From NCBI GenBank assembly GCA_023411795.1, contig JAEYOK010000017.1, positions 1-31,590 of the forward strand: 31,590 bases of DNA. Direction: 5' to 3'. Positions within the stretch are counted from its first letter, which is position 1, and each line of letters opens with the position of its first letter. A program made the translations under genes and the position numbers. Source of the DNA: Bacillota bacterium. Lineage in GTDB: Bacteria > Bacillota > Clostridia > DSM-8532. The notes below the pieces were generated by a model. It was not told where the DNA came from. It ran no database searches and was given only the letters and a program-made list of their open reading frames with translations. Shown here one piece after another: positions 6,935-15,608 of this stretch.

Positions 6935-8017
6935 ATGTCATCGCGTAAGTGGGAAACGGTTAATATAGATACTATCGATGGGAAAAAGCAAGGAATTGCA
7001 CCAATTATTATTTCTGCAAGTAGATCAACTGATATACCAGCATTTTATTCAGAATGGTTTATGAATAGGTTAAGGGAAGGATATGTTAAATGGATTAATC
7101 CCTTTAATAGAAAGCCACAGTATATTTCCTTTGAAAAAGCCCGCGTAATAGTATTTTGGACCAAAGATGCTCAGCCAATAATTCCTCATCTTAAAGAGAT
7201 TAACAGGATGGGTATAAATTATTATTTTTCTTTTACATTAAATAATTACGAAAAAGAGGGATTTGAGCCAGGGGTACGAGTGCTTGAAAAAAGGATAAAT
7301 ACGTTTAAAAAACTATCATACAAAATAGGTAAAGATAAAGTTATTTGGCGATTTGATCCCCTTATACTGACAGATAAATTATCCGTGGATGATTTGCTAA
7401 ATAAAATATATGAGATAGGAGAGCAAATTTCAAGCTACACAAATAAACTTGTAATTAGTTTTGCCGATATCTCTTCCTATAGTAAGGTACAAAATAATTT
7501 ACAACGAAAAAATATTTACTACAAAGAATTCACTCCTGAAACGATGGAAGCAGTAGCAAAAGGATTGAATCATATTAATAAAAATTGGGGATTAGATATC
7601 GCAACTTGCTCAGAAGAGATTGACCTAAATAGATATGGTATTAATAAGAATAAGTGCATCGATGATGATTTGATGATTAATATATTTTCACAGGATAAAG
7701 AGTTAATGAAATTTTTAGGCTGTGAGAATAACGATAATGGCTCGATATATGAGGAAATATCATTATTTGATTTTATTGATAACAAAGATAATTTCCCTTC
7801 AGAAATGAGTAAATACAATAGTTCTGATAGATCAAAAAAGTTAAAAGATAAAGGACAGCGAGAATGCTGTGGGTGTATAATTAGTAAAGATATAGGTCAA
7901 TACGATACTTGTAACCATCAGTGCATTTATTGTTATGCGAACAGTTCACCAAAGATTGCTTATAATAATTTTCTAAAATACTTAAGGTCTGATAAAAATG
8001 GTGAGTCAATCACTTGA
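6935..8017 (+). CDS. DUF1848 family protein (radical-SAM-like, C-terminal Cys cluster)
   Basis: The 360-residue protein has the DUF1848 opening IIISASRSTDIPAFYSEWF, then NPFNRKPQYISF, VIVFWTKD, a WRFDPLILT strand, and the C-terminal cluster CCGCIISKDIGQYDTCNHQC followed by IYCYAN. The CxxxCxYCYAN arrangement suggests an iron-sulfur cluster as in radical SAM and photolyase-like repair proteins. The substrate is not known. I place the start at ATG 6935 because AGGAGG lies 7 bases upstream and the conserved domain begins shortly after. The frame stays open upstream to GTG 6740, adding 65 codons that do not look like this family. The gene is clearly more A/T-rich than the CotH operon to its left. 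Confidence 0.85.
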   Translation: MSSRKWETVNIDTIDGKKQGIAPIIISASRSTDIPAFYSEWFMNRLREGYVKWINPFNRKPQYISFEKARVIVFWTKDAQPIIPHLKEINRMGINYYFSFTLNNYEKEGFEPGVRVLEKRINTFKKLSYKIGKDKVIWRFDPLILTDKLSVDDLLNKIYEIGEQISSYTNKLVISFADISSYSKVQNNLQRKNIYYKEFTPETMEAVAKGLNHINKNWGLDIATCSEEIDLNRYGINKNKCIDDDLMINIFSQDKELMKFLGCENNDNGSIYEEISLFDFIDNKDNFPSEMSKYNSSDRSKKLKDKGQRECCGCIISKDIGQYDTCNHQCIYCYANSSPKIAYNNFLKYLRSDKNGESIT

Positions 8018-8084
8018 AATAAAACGAATTTATAATCCGTCACTTATCGGCATTCAATATTAAGGGTTTAGTAATGATTGAAAT

Positions 8085-8246
8085 ATGTTTATAATCAATA
8101 GAGACAACAAACAATCGAAAAAAATTGAAGCGATCACTTTCTCATCGTTAGGTTTGAAGGAAAGAGATGATTTGCAGGAATGGATAGTCAAAGAACCTAC
8201 CATTTTGCGTTGGTCCCTAGAATATCTTGCCAGTTTACATAATTGA
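8085..8246 (+). pseudogene. Remnant of a DUF91/NucS-like endonuclease-family gene
   Basis: A 53-codon frame starts at ATG 8085. Its residues 20-40 read FSSLGLKERDDLQEWIVKE, close to the start of a family annotated as DUF91/NucS-like or hypothetical endonucleases, where LKER-x-LQ-x-WI is followed by a long catalytic domain. Here the family pattern ends after EPTIL and the frame closes at 8244-8246, so at least four fifths of the gene is missing. There is no good ribosome binding site. It is most simply a deletion remnant, and the junction after about 8208 would mark a rearrangement. The family call is from memory of the motif. Confidence 0.5.
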
Positions 8247-8324
8247 TATCTCCTGATAACATAAAAATACAGTCTTAAAAAGGTTTCTACCTTGTTAATA
8301 AATAAATATAGGGGTTTATATGCT

Positions 8325-9782
8325 ATGTGGAAAAGACACTTGGTATTAATTCATCTTGCATTTCAACTGGCATTATTGTTGATATTATCTAATCTAAGTG
8401 ATAATTCGATTTTTACTACGGGACAAGACCGGGAATATAATGTGATTGGAATAAACGATGCAGAAGAAACCTCAAATTCTCAAATATTGACTAATACACC
8501 TACACCAACACCTTTACCAGAGCCTATACCAACATCAACATCGACACCACCAACAACTGAGGCACAAGCTCCAAAACCGTATCTAAATCAAGAATCAGAG
8601 CAAATACATACTCCACCATTATCAACACAATCACCGGTACAGAAGCCAACGATACAACCTAAACCAGCACCGACATCAATGCCTACACCAGCACCAACAC
8701 CAGCGCCGACTCCGGTTCCCGCAGCGGGAGGAACAAAAGTTGTCGGCTATTATGCCGCATGGTCCGCATATTCGGATTTCAATCCTGATAAAATCGATGC
8801 AAGTAAACTGACACATATAAACTATGCTTTTGCTAATATTGGAAGCGATTTGAGAATAAAAATGGGTTATCCAGATATAGATCCATCTAATTTCAGCAAA
8901 CTTAATGCCCTGAAGAAGGCCAATCCGCATATAAAAACTTTAATATCTGTAGGTGGATGGTCCTGGTCGGGGAAATTTTCTGATGTGGCACTGACCGATG
9001 AATCAAGAACAGCTTTTGCAGACAGTTGTGTGGATTTTATAGTAGAACACGGTTTTGATGGTGTTGATATTGATTGGGAATATCCTGTCAGCGGTGGTAT
9101 GTCAGGAAACTCAAAACGGCCAGAAGACAAGCAAAACTTTACGCTACTAATGCAGAAATTACGTCAAAGACTTGATGCAAGAGGCTTAATCGATGGTAAG
9201 AGATATCTGCTTACATTTGCGGGTGCATCCGGCAGTTGGTATTTAGATAATGTAGAGCTTGAAAAGCTCCACCAATACGTTGATTTTGGCAACATCATGA
9301 CCTATGATATTCATGCTACGTGGGATAAGTACACCGACCTTAACGCCCCGCTCTATAATAACAGCGACTACTCTCCTCAGAAGAAATGGAGCGTAGATGC
9401 AAGTGTAAAGGCTTGGTTAAAAGCCGGGTTTCCCTCGAATAAGTTAATTATGGGTGTTCCGTTTTACGGGTATCGGTATACTTCGGTATCGAATAAAAAT
9501 AATGGACTCTATCAGACCCATACAGGAGGTTCATCTGTTGCATACTCTGATCTTGCAGCAAATTACCTTAGCGATTCAGGATATTTAAGGTACTTTAGTA
9601 ATGAATCCATGGTACCTTGGCTGTTTAACGGTTCAACCTTTATTAGCTATGATGATGAGCAGTCCATGGGATTAAAGGCACAGTATATAAAGAACAGTAA
9701 ACTTGGTGGTGCTATGATATGGGAGCTTAGTCAAGATCCCAACAGAGTTTTGTTGAATGCACTTTACCAAAACCTGAAATAA
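8325..9782 (+). CDS. Secreted GH18 glycoside hydrolase (chitinase-like)
   Basis: The 485-residue protein has an N-terminal signal or anchor segment (about residues 5-24), then a long Pro/Thr linker (about 60-140, with TPTPTPLPEP and PTPAPTPAPTPVP). A GH18 barrel follows. It shows KVVGYYAAWS, HINYAFANI, SVGGWSWSG and the catalytic strand DGVDIDWEYP with D245, D248, D250 and the proton donor E252. MTYDIH and the closing AMIWELSQD complete the fold. The full DxxDxDxE motif means it should be an active hydrolase acting on beta-1,4-GlcNAc polymers by substrate-assisted catalysis. ATG 8325 gives the cleanest signal peptide; TTG 8292 is an alternative in frame. It stands alone; no carbohydrate-binding module is seen. 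Confidence 0.93.
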   Translation: MWKRHLVLIHLAFQLALLLILSNLSDNSIFTTGQDREYNVIGINDAEETSNSQILTNTPTPTPLPEPIPTSTSTPPTTEAQAPKPYLNQESEQIHTPPLSTQSPVQKPTIQPKPAPTSMPTPAPTPAPTPVPAAGGTKVVGYYAAWSAYSDFNPDKIDASKLTHINYAFANIGSDLRIKMGYPDIDPSNFSKLNALKKANPHIKTLISVGGWSWSGKFSDVALTDESRTAFADSCVDFIVEHGFDGVDIDWEYPVSGGMSGNSKRPEDKQNFTLLMQKLRQRLDARGLIDGKRYLLTFAGASGSWYLDNVELEKLHQYVDFGNIMTYDIHATWDKYTDLNAPLYNNSDYSPQKKWSVDASVKAWLKAGFPSNKLIMGVPFYGYRYTSVSNKNNGLYQTHTGGSSVAYSDLAANYLSDSGYLRYFSNESMVPWLFNGSTFISYDDEQSMGLKAQYIKNSKLGGAMIWELSQDPNRVLLNALYQNLK

Positions 9783-9836
9783 ATCCGATATTAACTAGAC
9801 TGTCAGCATTATGACGAGGGTATAGTGTCGGTAAAT

Positions 9837-10493
9837 CTAGTTATCCATTGATGATTCAATTGTTGCTACAGGGAAGGTAATTTTAAAGGGGTCCACTTTA
9901 ATTGCAACAAGAGGTTTAAATCCACTTATATCAGGGAAGAGCTGGGAGTTAATACGGACATCCTTTAGTTTGGCAAATTTGCCGGTTCCTTTGCCTTGGA
10001 ATGTTGTGTAATAAAACTTGCCTTCATAGTGCTGAACTAATGGGAAAGGCAATAACTTAGTGTTGACCGGAAAAGTTAGGTTACCCGATTGTAAAGTGAA
10101 TTCAGCAACAGTATTCCCATCTGAACAAATGGATACTTTTTCGGTGTGAGAGTCTGTGCTTTGAAAGGAGAAGTCAGCTTGTTCCTTTGGAATTCCCCAA
10201 TTTCTCCGTCCATTTTCTACACTAGCCATAGTGGAAACATATATTTTGCTGATGGTATCGAACTTTTTACCCTTGTGCTTAAATTTGCCGGGAATTAATA
10301 GTAATTCACCATAAGGACCTGCATCAGAGGTGCTGTAATCCACCAGCATTAAAGCGCCTAGACCACCTGCAAAATTGCCCTTTAAAAACTCAGGTACATT
10401 AGTTTTCTCTTCCACAAAATCTTTGGAAAATTTATAGAGTAGAATGTAGCCCTTCCCGGATAAGTTCCAGGGAGCCGGATATAACTTTTCCAT
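9837..10493 (-). CDS. Acetoacetate-decarboxylase-like protein
   Basis: The 218-residue protein matches the acetoacetate decarboxylase superfamily: APWNLSGKGYILLYKF at the N terminus, YGELLLIPG (61-69) with the conserved Glu, and GRRNWGIPKEQADF. In classical decarboxylases two adjacent lysines occur in the PKK motif, the first forming the Schiff base and the second lowering its pKa. Here the first is kept (K103) but the second is E104, so chemistry may be aldolase- or dehydratase-like rather than acetoacetate decarboxylation. AGGAGG precedes the start. It follows the SDR gene after a 19-nt gap and is the last gene of the MarR operon. Confidence 0.8.
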   Translation of the reverse strand: MEKLYPAPWNLSGKGYILLYKFSKDFVEEKTNVPEFLKGNFAGGLGALMLVDYSTSDAGPYGELLLIPGKFKHKGKKFDTISKIYVSTMASVENGRRNWGIPKEQADFSFQSTDSHTEKVSICSDGNTVAEFTLQSGNLTFPVNTKLLPFPLVQHYEGKFYYTTFQGKGTGKFAKLKDVRINSQLFPDISGFKPLVAIKVDPFKITFPVATIESSMDN

Positions 10494-10512
10494 AGGAACC
10501 TCCTTAAATTAA

Positions 10513-11280
10513 TCATTCTTTGTTGGTTAACCATTGTTTAAATTTCTTATACTCCATATAGGCATAAATCCTGAAAATGAAGGGGAAAACCCTGTTAAGT
10601 ATAGCCATAACATGAAACAGCCTGGAAGGATAAATGCTGTTGCGGTTTTTCTTAATACCTTTAAGGGTTCTTTTAGCCACAACTTCAGCTTCTTGAGTGG
10701 GCCAAGGTATCGGGCTGTCTCCAGCATTTTTAAAGAACTTTGTTTTAGTTGCAATGGGGTAGACTACCTGAAAGTATTGCTCCCTATCCAGTTCCCAGCG
10801 GTATGCTTCGGCAAACCCCTTAAGCGCTGCTTTTGTACTGCTGTATAGAGCATAACCGGGTAAGGGGAGAATAGCCATCCCGCTTGACGTGGTAACAAAA
10901 TTAAAGGGTTTACTGCCATTAACCTGTTTAATTTTTTGAGCGCTGTAAACTACCGATTTATAATTGGTATTGAAAATAGAGGAGATATGCTCCCAATCGG
11001 CTTCCCCTAACTTTTCATAATAGGCAAAACCTGCATTGGCAACAAAAACATCTATATAGCCTAGGGTTTGTAGGGCATAGGCAAACAGGTTATCTACTCC
11101 ATCCGGTGTAGAAAGATCACCTTGGAAAGGGTAGAAACCTTCGAGACCAAGTAAATCTTTATTGATGGTTCTGCTTGCGGCCACAACACGGCAACCTTTT
11201 GATAAAAAGCCTTTGACAAGCACCAAGCCAATGCCGGAAGATGCACCGGTGACAACGATATTCTTATTCTCCCAATTCAT
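10513..11280 (-). CDS. Short-chain dehydrogenase/reductase
   Basis: The 255-residue Rossmann enzyme shows the cofactor motif TGASSGIG (11-18), NAG (82-84), a catalytic serine at 132/133 in TTSSG and the YSSTK pair Y146/K150, all classical SDR features. A hydrophobic C-terminal stretch, VFPFIFRIYAYMEY, may touch the membrane, as in SDRs acting on lipids or long-chain ketones. It lies between the MarR regulator (16-nt gap) and the decarboxylase-like gene (19-nt gap), so the three are one operon. The pair may process a beta-keto or aldehyde metabolite, but the substrate cannot be read from sequence. Confidence 0.9.
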   Translation of the reverse strand: MNWENKNIVVTGASSGIGLVLVKGFLSKGCRVVAASRTINKDLLGLEGFYPFQGDLSTPDGVDNLFAYALQTLGYIDVFVANAGFAYYEKLGEADWEHISSIFNTNYKSVVYSAQKIKQVNGSKPFNFVTTSSGMAILPLPGYALYSSTKAALKGFAEAYRWELDREQYFQVVYPIATKTKFFKNAGDSPIPWPTQEAEVVAKRTLKGIKKNRNSIYPSRLFHVMAILNRVFPFIFRIYAYMEYKKFKQWLTNKE

Positions 11281-11296
11281 CTATCTCACTCCTTCT

Positions 11297-11737
11297 TTAT
11301 TCTTTTAAACCTAGTAAAATATCCAAGTTTCCTATAGAGTTCATTAGGATTTGTACTTCATTTCTACCTAGTGAATCAATATTAGCGAGTATCGTATTAT
11401 AATTGAAAGTTTCTATTTGGTTAATCTTATTAAGTCCTTGTTGAGTTATGAATACTTCTACTATTCGACGGTCATCGGCGGATTGTTTCCTAACTATAAG
11501 ATTTTGATCAGCCAAACGCGTAATCATCCTGCTAGCAGTAAAATTCTTAACCTTGAGCTTTTTAGCCAATTCTGTAACTGTCATCGGATTTTTTCTCGCT
11601 AATAGTTGAAGGAGATACACTTCATCCCATGACACGGAGAAGAGAGAGGCTTCTCTACTTTCAAAAAGATATACACTTTGAAGAAAGTTGAAGAGGATTT
11701 CATTTACCCGCTCTTGGTTAAGTTCTATATTTGCCAA
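11297..11737 (-). CDS. MarR-family transcriptional regulator
   Basis: The 146-residue protein has the MarR winged-helix fold: a dimer helix at each end, recognition segment MTVTELAKKLKVKNFTASRM and the wing with ADDRRIVEVFIT (DxR motif). The start is TTG 11735-11737 with GGAGG 10 bases upstream; no better start is present. It leads the operon with the SDR and decarboxylase-like genes. Two palindromes with the same half-site lie on its promoter, which strongly suggests autorepression relieved by a small ligand. Confidence 0.92.
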   Translation of the reverse strand: MANIELNQERVNEILFNFLQSVYLFESREASLFSVSWDEVYLLQLLARKNPMTVTELAKKLKVKNFTASRMITRLADQNLIVRKQSADDRRIVEVFITQQGLNKINQIETFNYNTILANIDSLGRNEVQILMNSIGNLDILLGLKE

Positions 11738-11760
11738 AATTAGTATTCCTCCATTTAATT

Positions 11761-11810
11761 ATTTGCATATTGCAAATATATTTTATCAAAAATCATTGCA
11801 TTCTGCAACT
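11761..11810 (-). promoter_or_regulatory. Promoter with twin MarR-type operators
   Basis: On the minus strand a promoter reads TTGCAG (11803-11808), 17 bp, TAAAAT (11780-11785). ATTTGCA-TAT-TGCAAAT (11761-11777) lies just downstream of the -10 box. A second palindrome, TTGCA-TTC-TGCAA (11796-11808), overlaps the -35 box. Their centres are 33 bp apart, close to three helical turns. The same half-site in both, placed on promoter elements, is what a repressor operator looks like. Confidence 0.8.
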
Positions 11811-11896
11811 AAATTATTAATACCAAAATATCCTCAAATATGTCGAGAAACTTTTTTCTAATTTGATATACTTAAGATACTTCATGAAGGAAAATA

Positions 11897-12319
11897 ATGG
11901 TGGTGAATATGGACTATTTTTTGACGGTCAGTTCAATTATCATTTTTATCGAAAATAGAATTCAGGAGAGAATTGACTATAATGAGCTGGAAAGAGCAAC
12001 TGGTTTCTCGATGGCGCACATACGAGATATTTTTGTGATGAGAACGGGTATGACTCTTTCAAAGTACATTCTCACCCGAAAAATTGCTAATGCTGCATAT
12101 GAGATTCTTTACAACCACCACAGTATAATCACTATTGCTTCAAAATATGGTTTTTCTAGTCATGATACCTTTACTCGTGCATTCAAGCGTATTACTGGCC
12201 TCACACCATCAGAATTCAAAAAAAAGCGGCCGCCTGTTGGGAGAGTAAAGCTCTGCGCTTGCGTGTATGGTATAGGATTTCTTAATCCGGTAAAAAGAAA
12301 GGAGAATGAATATGGATAA
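11897..12319 (+). CDS. AraC-type HTH regulator, DNA-binding domain only
   Basis: This 140-residue protein consists almost only of the two-HTH AraC domain. The first HTH is ELERATGFSMAHIRDIF; the second, with the family signature, is IASKYGFSSHDTFTRAFKRITGLTPSEFKK. There is no sensor domain; the C terminus is a short Cys-containing tail. It overlaps the next gene by 8 bases, and that protein may act as the missing ligand or effector domain. GAAGGA lies 6 to 8 bases before ATG 11897. Confidence 0.88.
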   Translation: MVVNMDYFLTVSSIIIFIENRIQERIDYNELERATGFSMAHIRDIFVMRTGMTLSKYILTRKIANAAYEILYNHHSIITIASKYGFSSHDTFTRAFKRITGLTPSEFKKKRPPVGRVKLCACVYGIGFLNPVKRKENEYG

Positions 12320-13424
12320 AAAGATTATTCAAGAAAATAGTGTTGTGTTATATGGAATTTCAAAAGTCCAATATGATGAAAGTGGGTGTACACCATATCC
12401 GATGTGCCTGAAAAGCTGTGCGAATTATCTTGGGCAAGATGTAAGCCTAGATTTCACAATGGTAGCTACAGGAGCGGCTTTCCGATTGACTTGGGACACA
12501 ACCTCATGGAACGGTGGAAACGTGGATGTTATTCACACTTTTGATAATCCTGAAGAAGTTTATAGATTAGGGGTTGAAGCTTTAGGACGTGATTTCCAAA
12601 TAATAACAAGAGCAAACACACCGTGCGAGGTAAAGTTATCAAGCAAATATATTTCTGATAAGAAAAGTGACTTTATAAACTTTATAAAGAACCGTATTGA
12701 TAAAGGCTTTCCATGCATTGCACTTGGTATAATCGGGCCACCGGAAGCATGTATTATAACCGGGTATAGAGATAATGGGGAGACATTGTTAGGATGGAAC
12801 TTTTTTCAGGATGCAGCTGAGTTTGCAACAGATGTTAAGATAGATGAATCCGGATATTTTGTATCCGAAAAATGGTGGGAAAATAATGATACAATTGCTG
12901 TAATTTCTCTTGGAGAGAAGGATAAACCACTCATATCATATAAAGCAATAGTAGAAAATGCAATAAAAGTAATGACAGGGCGCCGCCTTGAGATGAAGTC
13001 AGGCACAACTCTCGCGAAGGGAATAATGGCTTATGATGCATGGAAAAAAGCTGTCTTAACTGAATCCGATTTTCCTGCTAATGCAATTTTCCCTATTCTA
13101 GCCGAACGCCTTATGTGCCAGGGAGATGCAATGGATTGTCTTATTGATGGTAGGCGAAATGCAGTAACGTTTATTAAAAAATTATCTGAGGATTTGAAGG
13201 AACATAGCGAGACCTGCAAAATAATAGAAGAGCAGTTTTCAAAAGTTACAAGACTTGTTATAAGAATGACAGACCTATTGGGTGGATATGAAAGAAATGA
13301 GAAGCAGATGCTTAACCTCGCAAAGTCAGAAGTGAGGCAACAAATCGCAGTGTTGATTGATGAGTGTAAAACTGCTGATGAAAAAGCATTGGAAGCATTA
13401 GTAGTACTTGCAGCTTCGCTGTAA
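12312..13424 (+). CDS. Probable BtrH_N / C39-like protein paired with the AraC regulator
   Basis: The 370-residue protein is not one I recognise with certainty. The N-terminal half opens with Cys-containing CTPYPMCLKSCANYLG and later has GFPCIALGIIGPPEACIITGYRDNG and LLGWNFFQD. The order Cys segment, then a V/I-I-T-G-Y strand, then a G-W-N turn is like papain-fold C39 and butirosin BtrH N-terminal domains, but the His expected before the TGY strand is replaced (EACIITGY), so peptidase activity is doubtful. The C-terminal third is helical. ATG 12312 is preferred because AAAGGAG lies 7 bases upstream; ATG 12306 is too close. The overlap with the AraC gene implies a joint sensor-regulator unit. 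Confidence 0.55.
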   Translation: MDKKIIQENSVVLYGISKVQYDESGCTPYPMCLKSCANYLGQDVSLDFTMVATGAAFRLTWDTTSWNGGNVDVIHTFDNPEEVYRLGVEALGRDFQIITRANTPCEVKLSSKYISDKKSDFINFIKNRIDKGFPCIALGIIGPPEACIITGYRDNGETLLGWNFFQDAAEFATDVKIDESGYFVSEKWWENNDTIAVISLGEKDKPLISYKAIVENAIKVMTGRRLEMKSGTTLAKGIMAYDAWKKAVLTESDFPANAIFPILAERLMCQGDAMDCLIDGRRNAVTFIKKLSEDLKEHSETCKIIEEQFSKVTRLVIRMTDLLGGYERNEKQMLNLAKSEVRQQIAVLIDECKTADEKALEALVVLAASL

Positions 13425-13449
13425 TTTATTGTGGTTTCTCGATAGAATG

Positions 13450-13490
13450 GTAAAAGCCTTGGAAACTCTTTGTTCCAAGGCTTTTATATA
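13450..13490. terminator. Bidirectional terminator between convergent genes
   Basis: AAAAGCCTTGGAA (13452-13464) pairs perfectly with TTCCAAGGCTTTT (13473-13485) over an 8-nt loop, giving T-tracts on both strands. It serves the BtrH-like gene and the GPH transporter. Confidence 0.9.
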
Positions 13491-13514
13491 TCTTGAGGAC
13501 AAGATTAATATCAG

Positions 13515-14930
13515 TTATGCAGAAATCTGCTCCTTTACGGTATGGAGTTCCTGTAATTTTTTCTTGCTAATAGGATATATAAAGATTAACACAGCAAAGA
13601 TCAGAAAATACATAATTGCAGGTAATAATGTTGCTATGCTGTACATATCATTATTTGCTTTCTCTGTTATTTGGACAGGATCATAATTGATAAGAACCAA
13701 GGTATAGGTAGAGAATAGACCCGCCAGCGTTTGGCCGAGCTTTCGCGTAAAGCAGAAGAACGAAAAACAAGTACTTTCTTCACGACGCCTGGTTCTACGT
13801 TCATGCTCATCAATAGTATCTGTTACCATTGCCCATACTTCCATAGCAAAGAAGGTAATTCCGAATCCGCTAATAAAACAGAAAATCAGGAACATATATG
13901 GGTTATTGACTTTTAATATCCATAATATGAAATTGGATACCATTGCGATTAAAGCTCCCACACCACAAAGCTCTTTTTTCCCAAATCGTTTTACCAGCTT
14001 GCCCATAAACGGTAATAGTAATACGGTTGGACCATAGGTGGCCATCATAACAAGACTATATAAACCAGGTTTTTCAAAGTAATTTTTAAATAAATAATTA
14101 TAAATAGTTTGAGTGTATATTTGGCTTGCAATAAGTAAGATAGAAGCGATACAAAGTGAAATAAATGCTCTATTTTTCACCAATGCTATCATGGTTCCAA
14201 ATACATCTGTTTTTGGAGGCTTTTCAGGAGAAGGTACCCGTTCTTTTATCATATTGAAGCTTACCCTATAGATAATCAAACTAATAACTGAAAGAACAGC
14301 TACACATAAAAAAAGCTTTTTACTATCAAGAATCTTTTCACTGGTTGATAATGCGGAATAAACTAAAAATGGCAATATGATACTTGCAGGCAATCCACCT
14401 AAAATAGAACCAACAGAACGAAAAGCCGATAACTCTGCACGTTCGTTTTCATCACTGGTTATAACAGAAGCAAGAGAACCGTAGGGGATATTAACAGTCG
14501 TATACATCATGTCATATAAGATATATGTAATATATGCATAAATTAAATATTGTGTAGGGGTTAGACCAGGAATTTTGGTAAACAATAATAATCCGCTAAT
14601 AGCCAGTGGGATAGAGAACCATTTCAGGTATTGTCTGTACTTACCATGCTTCGAAGGCTTGCGGGAATCAATATAAACACCCCAAATTGGATCGTTAATT
14701 CCATCCCAAAGTCTCGCAATCAGAAATAAAACCATTACACTTGAAGCATTAATTAATAGAGTATCGGTATAAAACATTTGAATAAATGGACCAACTAAAC
14801 CAAAGAGTAGGGTTCCTGCTCCGTCCCCAAGAGCGTATCCAATTTTGTCTTTCATTGTAATACCGGAAGTGTTCTTCTTTAGTATGCCAGATTGTGCCTC
14901 AACCATGTTGCTTTCCTTTGAATTAATCAT
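13515..14930 (-). CDS. GPH-family sugar:cation symporter (MFS superfamily)
   Basis: The 471-residue protein has about 12 membrane segments and the GPH (glycoside-pentoside-hexuronide) signature ARLWDGINDPIWGVYIDSR near the second helix, like melibiose and glucuronide carriers. The cytoplasmic loop between the halves holds KERVPSPEKPPKTDVFG. AAGGAG lies 10 bases before the ATG. No glycoside hydrolase adjoins it, so the substrate cannot be inferred. It is a single-gene unit with its own promoter region. Confidence 0.92.
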   Translation of the reverse strand: MINSKESNMVEAQSGILKKNTSGITMKDKIGYALGDGAGTLLFGLVGPFIQMFYTDTLLINASSVMVLFLIARLWDGINDPIWGVYIDSRKPSKHGKYRQYLKWFSIPLAISGLLLFTKIPGLTPTQYLIYAYITYILYDMMYTTVNIPYGSLASVITSDENERAELSAFRSVGSILGGLPASIILPFLVYSALSTSEKILDSKKLFLCVAVLSVISLIIYRVSFNMIKERVPSPEKPPKTDVFGTMIALVKNRAFISLCIASILLIASQIYTQTIYNYLFKNYFEKPGLYSLVMMATYGPTVLLLPFMGKLVKRFGKKELCGVGALIAMVSNFILWILKVNNPYMFLIFCFISGFGITFFAMEVWAMVTDTIDEHERRTRRREESTCFSFFCFTRKLGQTLAGLFSTYTLVLINYDPVQITEKANNDMYSIATLLPAIMYFLIFAVLIFIYPISKKKLQELHTVKEQISA

Positions 14931-15026
14931 AATATTTTCGCTCCTTGCACTATAATTTTTATTGGCAAAGTAAATACTAAAATATTGATAATAAATGGAT
15001 TGCTTTTTGCGAGGTTATGTTAGTAA

Positions 15027-15104
15027 TTATAGTATAATATTTGACATTAAAGCAACTAATTAATTAAACTAATTAATTTATTATTATGTTAACCATTACA
15101 TAAT
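15027..15104 (-). promoter_or_regulatory. Promoter and repeats upstream of the GPH transporter
   Basis: On the minus strand TTGCTT, 18 bp and TATAAT (ending near 15027) form a plausible promoter. Just upstream AACTAATTAATT occurs twice in direct orientation (15054-15065, 15067-15078), followed by an inverted repeat ATTATGT/ACATAAT (15083-15089, 15098-15104). These are candidate operator sites for an unseen sugar-responsive regulator. Confidence 0.45.
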
Positions 15105-15172
15105 GTTGCAAGAGGCTTGATTTTTCTGGCAGCACCCCGTGGACGGCAATCCTAATGGGAATAGCAATTTAA

Positions 15173-15201
15173 TTGACTTTTGAGTATTTTTGCATTATAA
15201 T
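15173..15201 (+). promoter_or_regulatory. Sigma-A promoter of the rsgA leader
   Basis: TTGACT (15173-15178), exactly 17 bp, TATAAT (15196-15201). Transcription should start near 15208, giving a leader of about 450 nt. Confidence 0.85.
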
Positions 15202-15248
15202 TTATGTATTATTATTCCAGAATGGAAGCACGAAAGGAGCTGTTTTTG

Positions 15249-15281
15249 ATGACTGTCATTTGTGAGGTGACATTAGACTAA
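15249..15281 (+). CDS. Leader peptide of 10 residues
   Basis: ATG 15249 follows AAAGGAG at ideal spacing; the frame reads MTVICEVTLD and stops at 15279-15281. It is the first frame in the transcript, just ahead of the long hairpin, as expected for a sensing peptide. Translation is inferred from the ribosome binding site. Confidence 0.55.
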   Translation: MTVICEVTLD

Positions 15282-15398
15282 AACAGAATATCGGGCATGG
15301 TAATATTGGTGGAGGTTTTTTGCACTCCTTATTATTCTATGCCGCTTTGAGTATCCTTTCGTAAATACTGTAACAGGCTTGTGAAGCAAGACTATTTA

Positions 15399-15434
15399 AC
15401 GGGCATATCGAACAGGTATGCTCGTGTTTTATTT
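15399..15434 (+). terminator. Attenuator terminator T1
   Basis: ACGGGCATA (15399-15407) pairs with TATGCTCGT (15417-15425), 9 bp with one G-T, followed by GTTTTATTT. It lies inside the leader, upstream of the gene. Confidence 0.75.
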
Positions 15435-15516
15435 AAATATCCATAGGATGTTTGTAATGAACCGGTTTGGCGATAGCCGAACTTGTTCTGTTGGACTCGT
15501 GCATTATCTGTAAAGA

Positions 15517-15562
15517 ACCGCTGTTTGCAGCTTAAGAAGGCTGCTTGCTGCGGTATTTTTAT
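15517..15562 (+). terminator. Attenuator terminator T2
   Basis: Two stacked helices, ACCGC/GCGGT and GCAGC/GCTGC, are separated by a symmetric 5x5 internal loop. ATTTTTAT follows. It lies 100 nt before the rsgA start. Confidence 0.65.
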
Positions 15563-15608
15563 GCTCAAATTCTGTGATGTGATTTACAACGAAAGGAGTT
15601 GTTTATTT

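Noticed and set aside
9792..9843. Terminator between the GH18 and decarboxylase-like genes
   Set aside because: TAACTAGA and TCTAGTTA are inverted repeats, but the loop is 36 nt and there is no T-tract. The stem is too weak to call.
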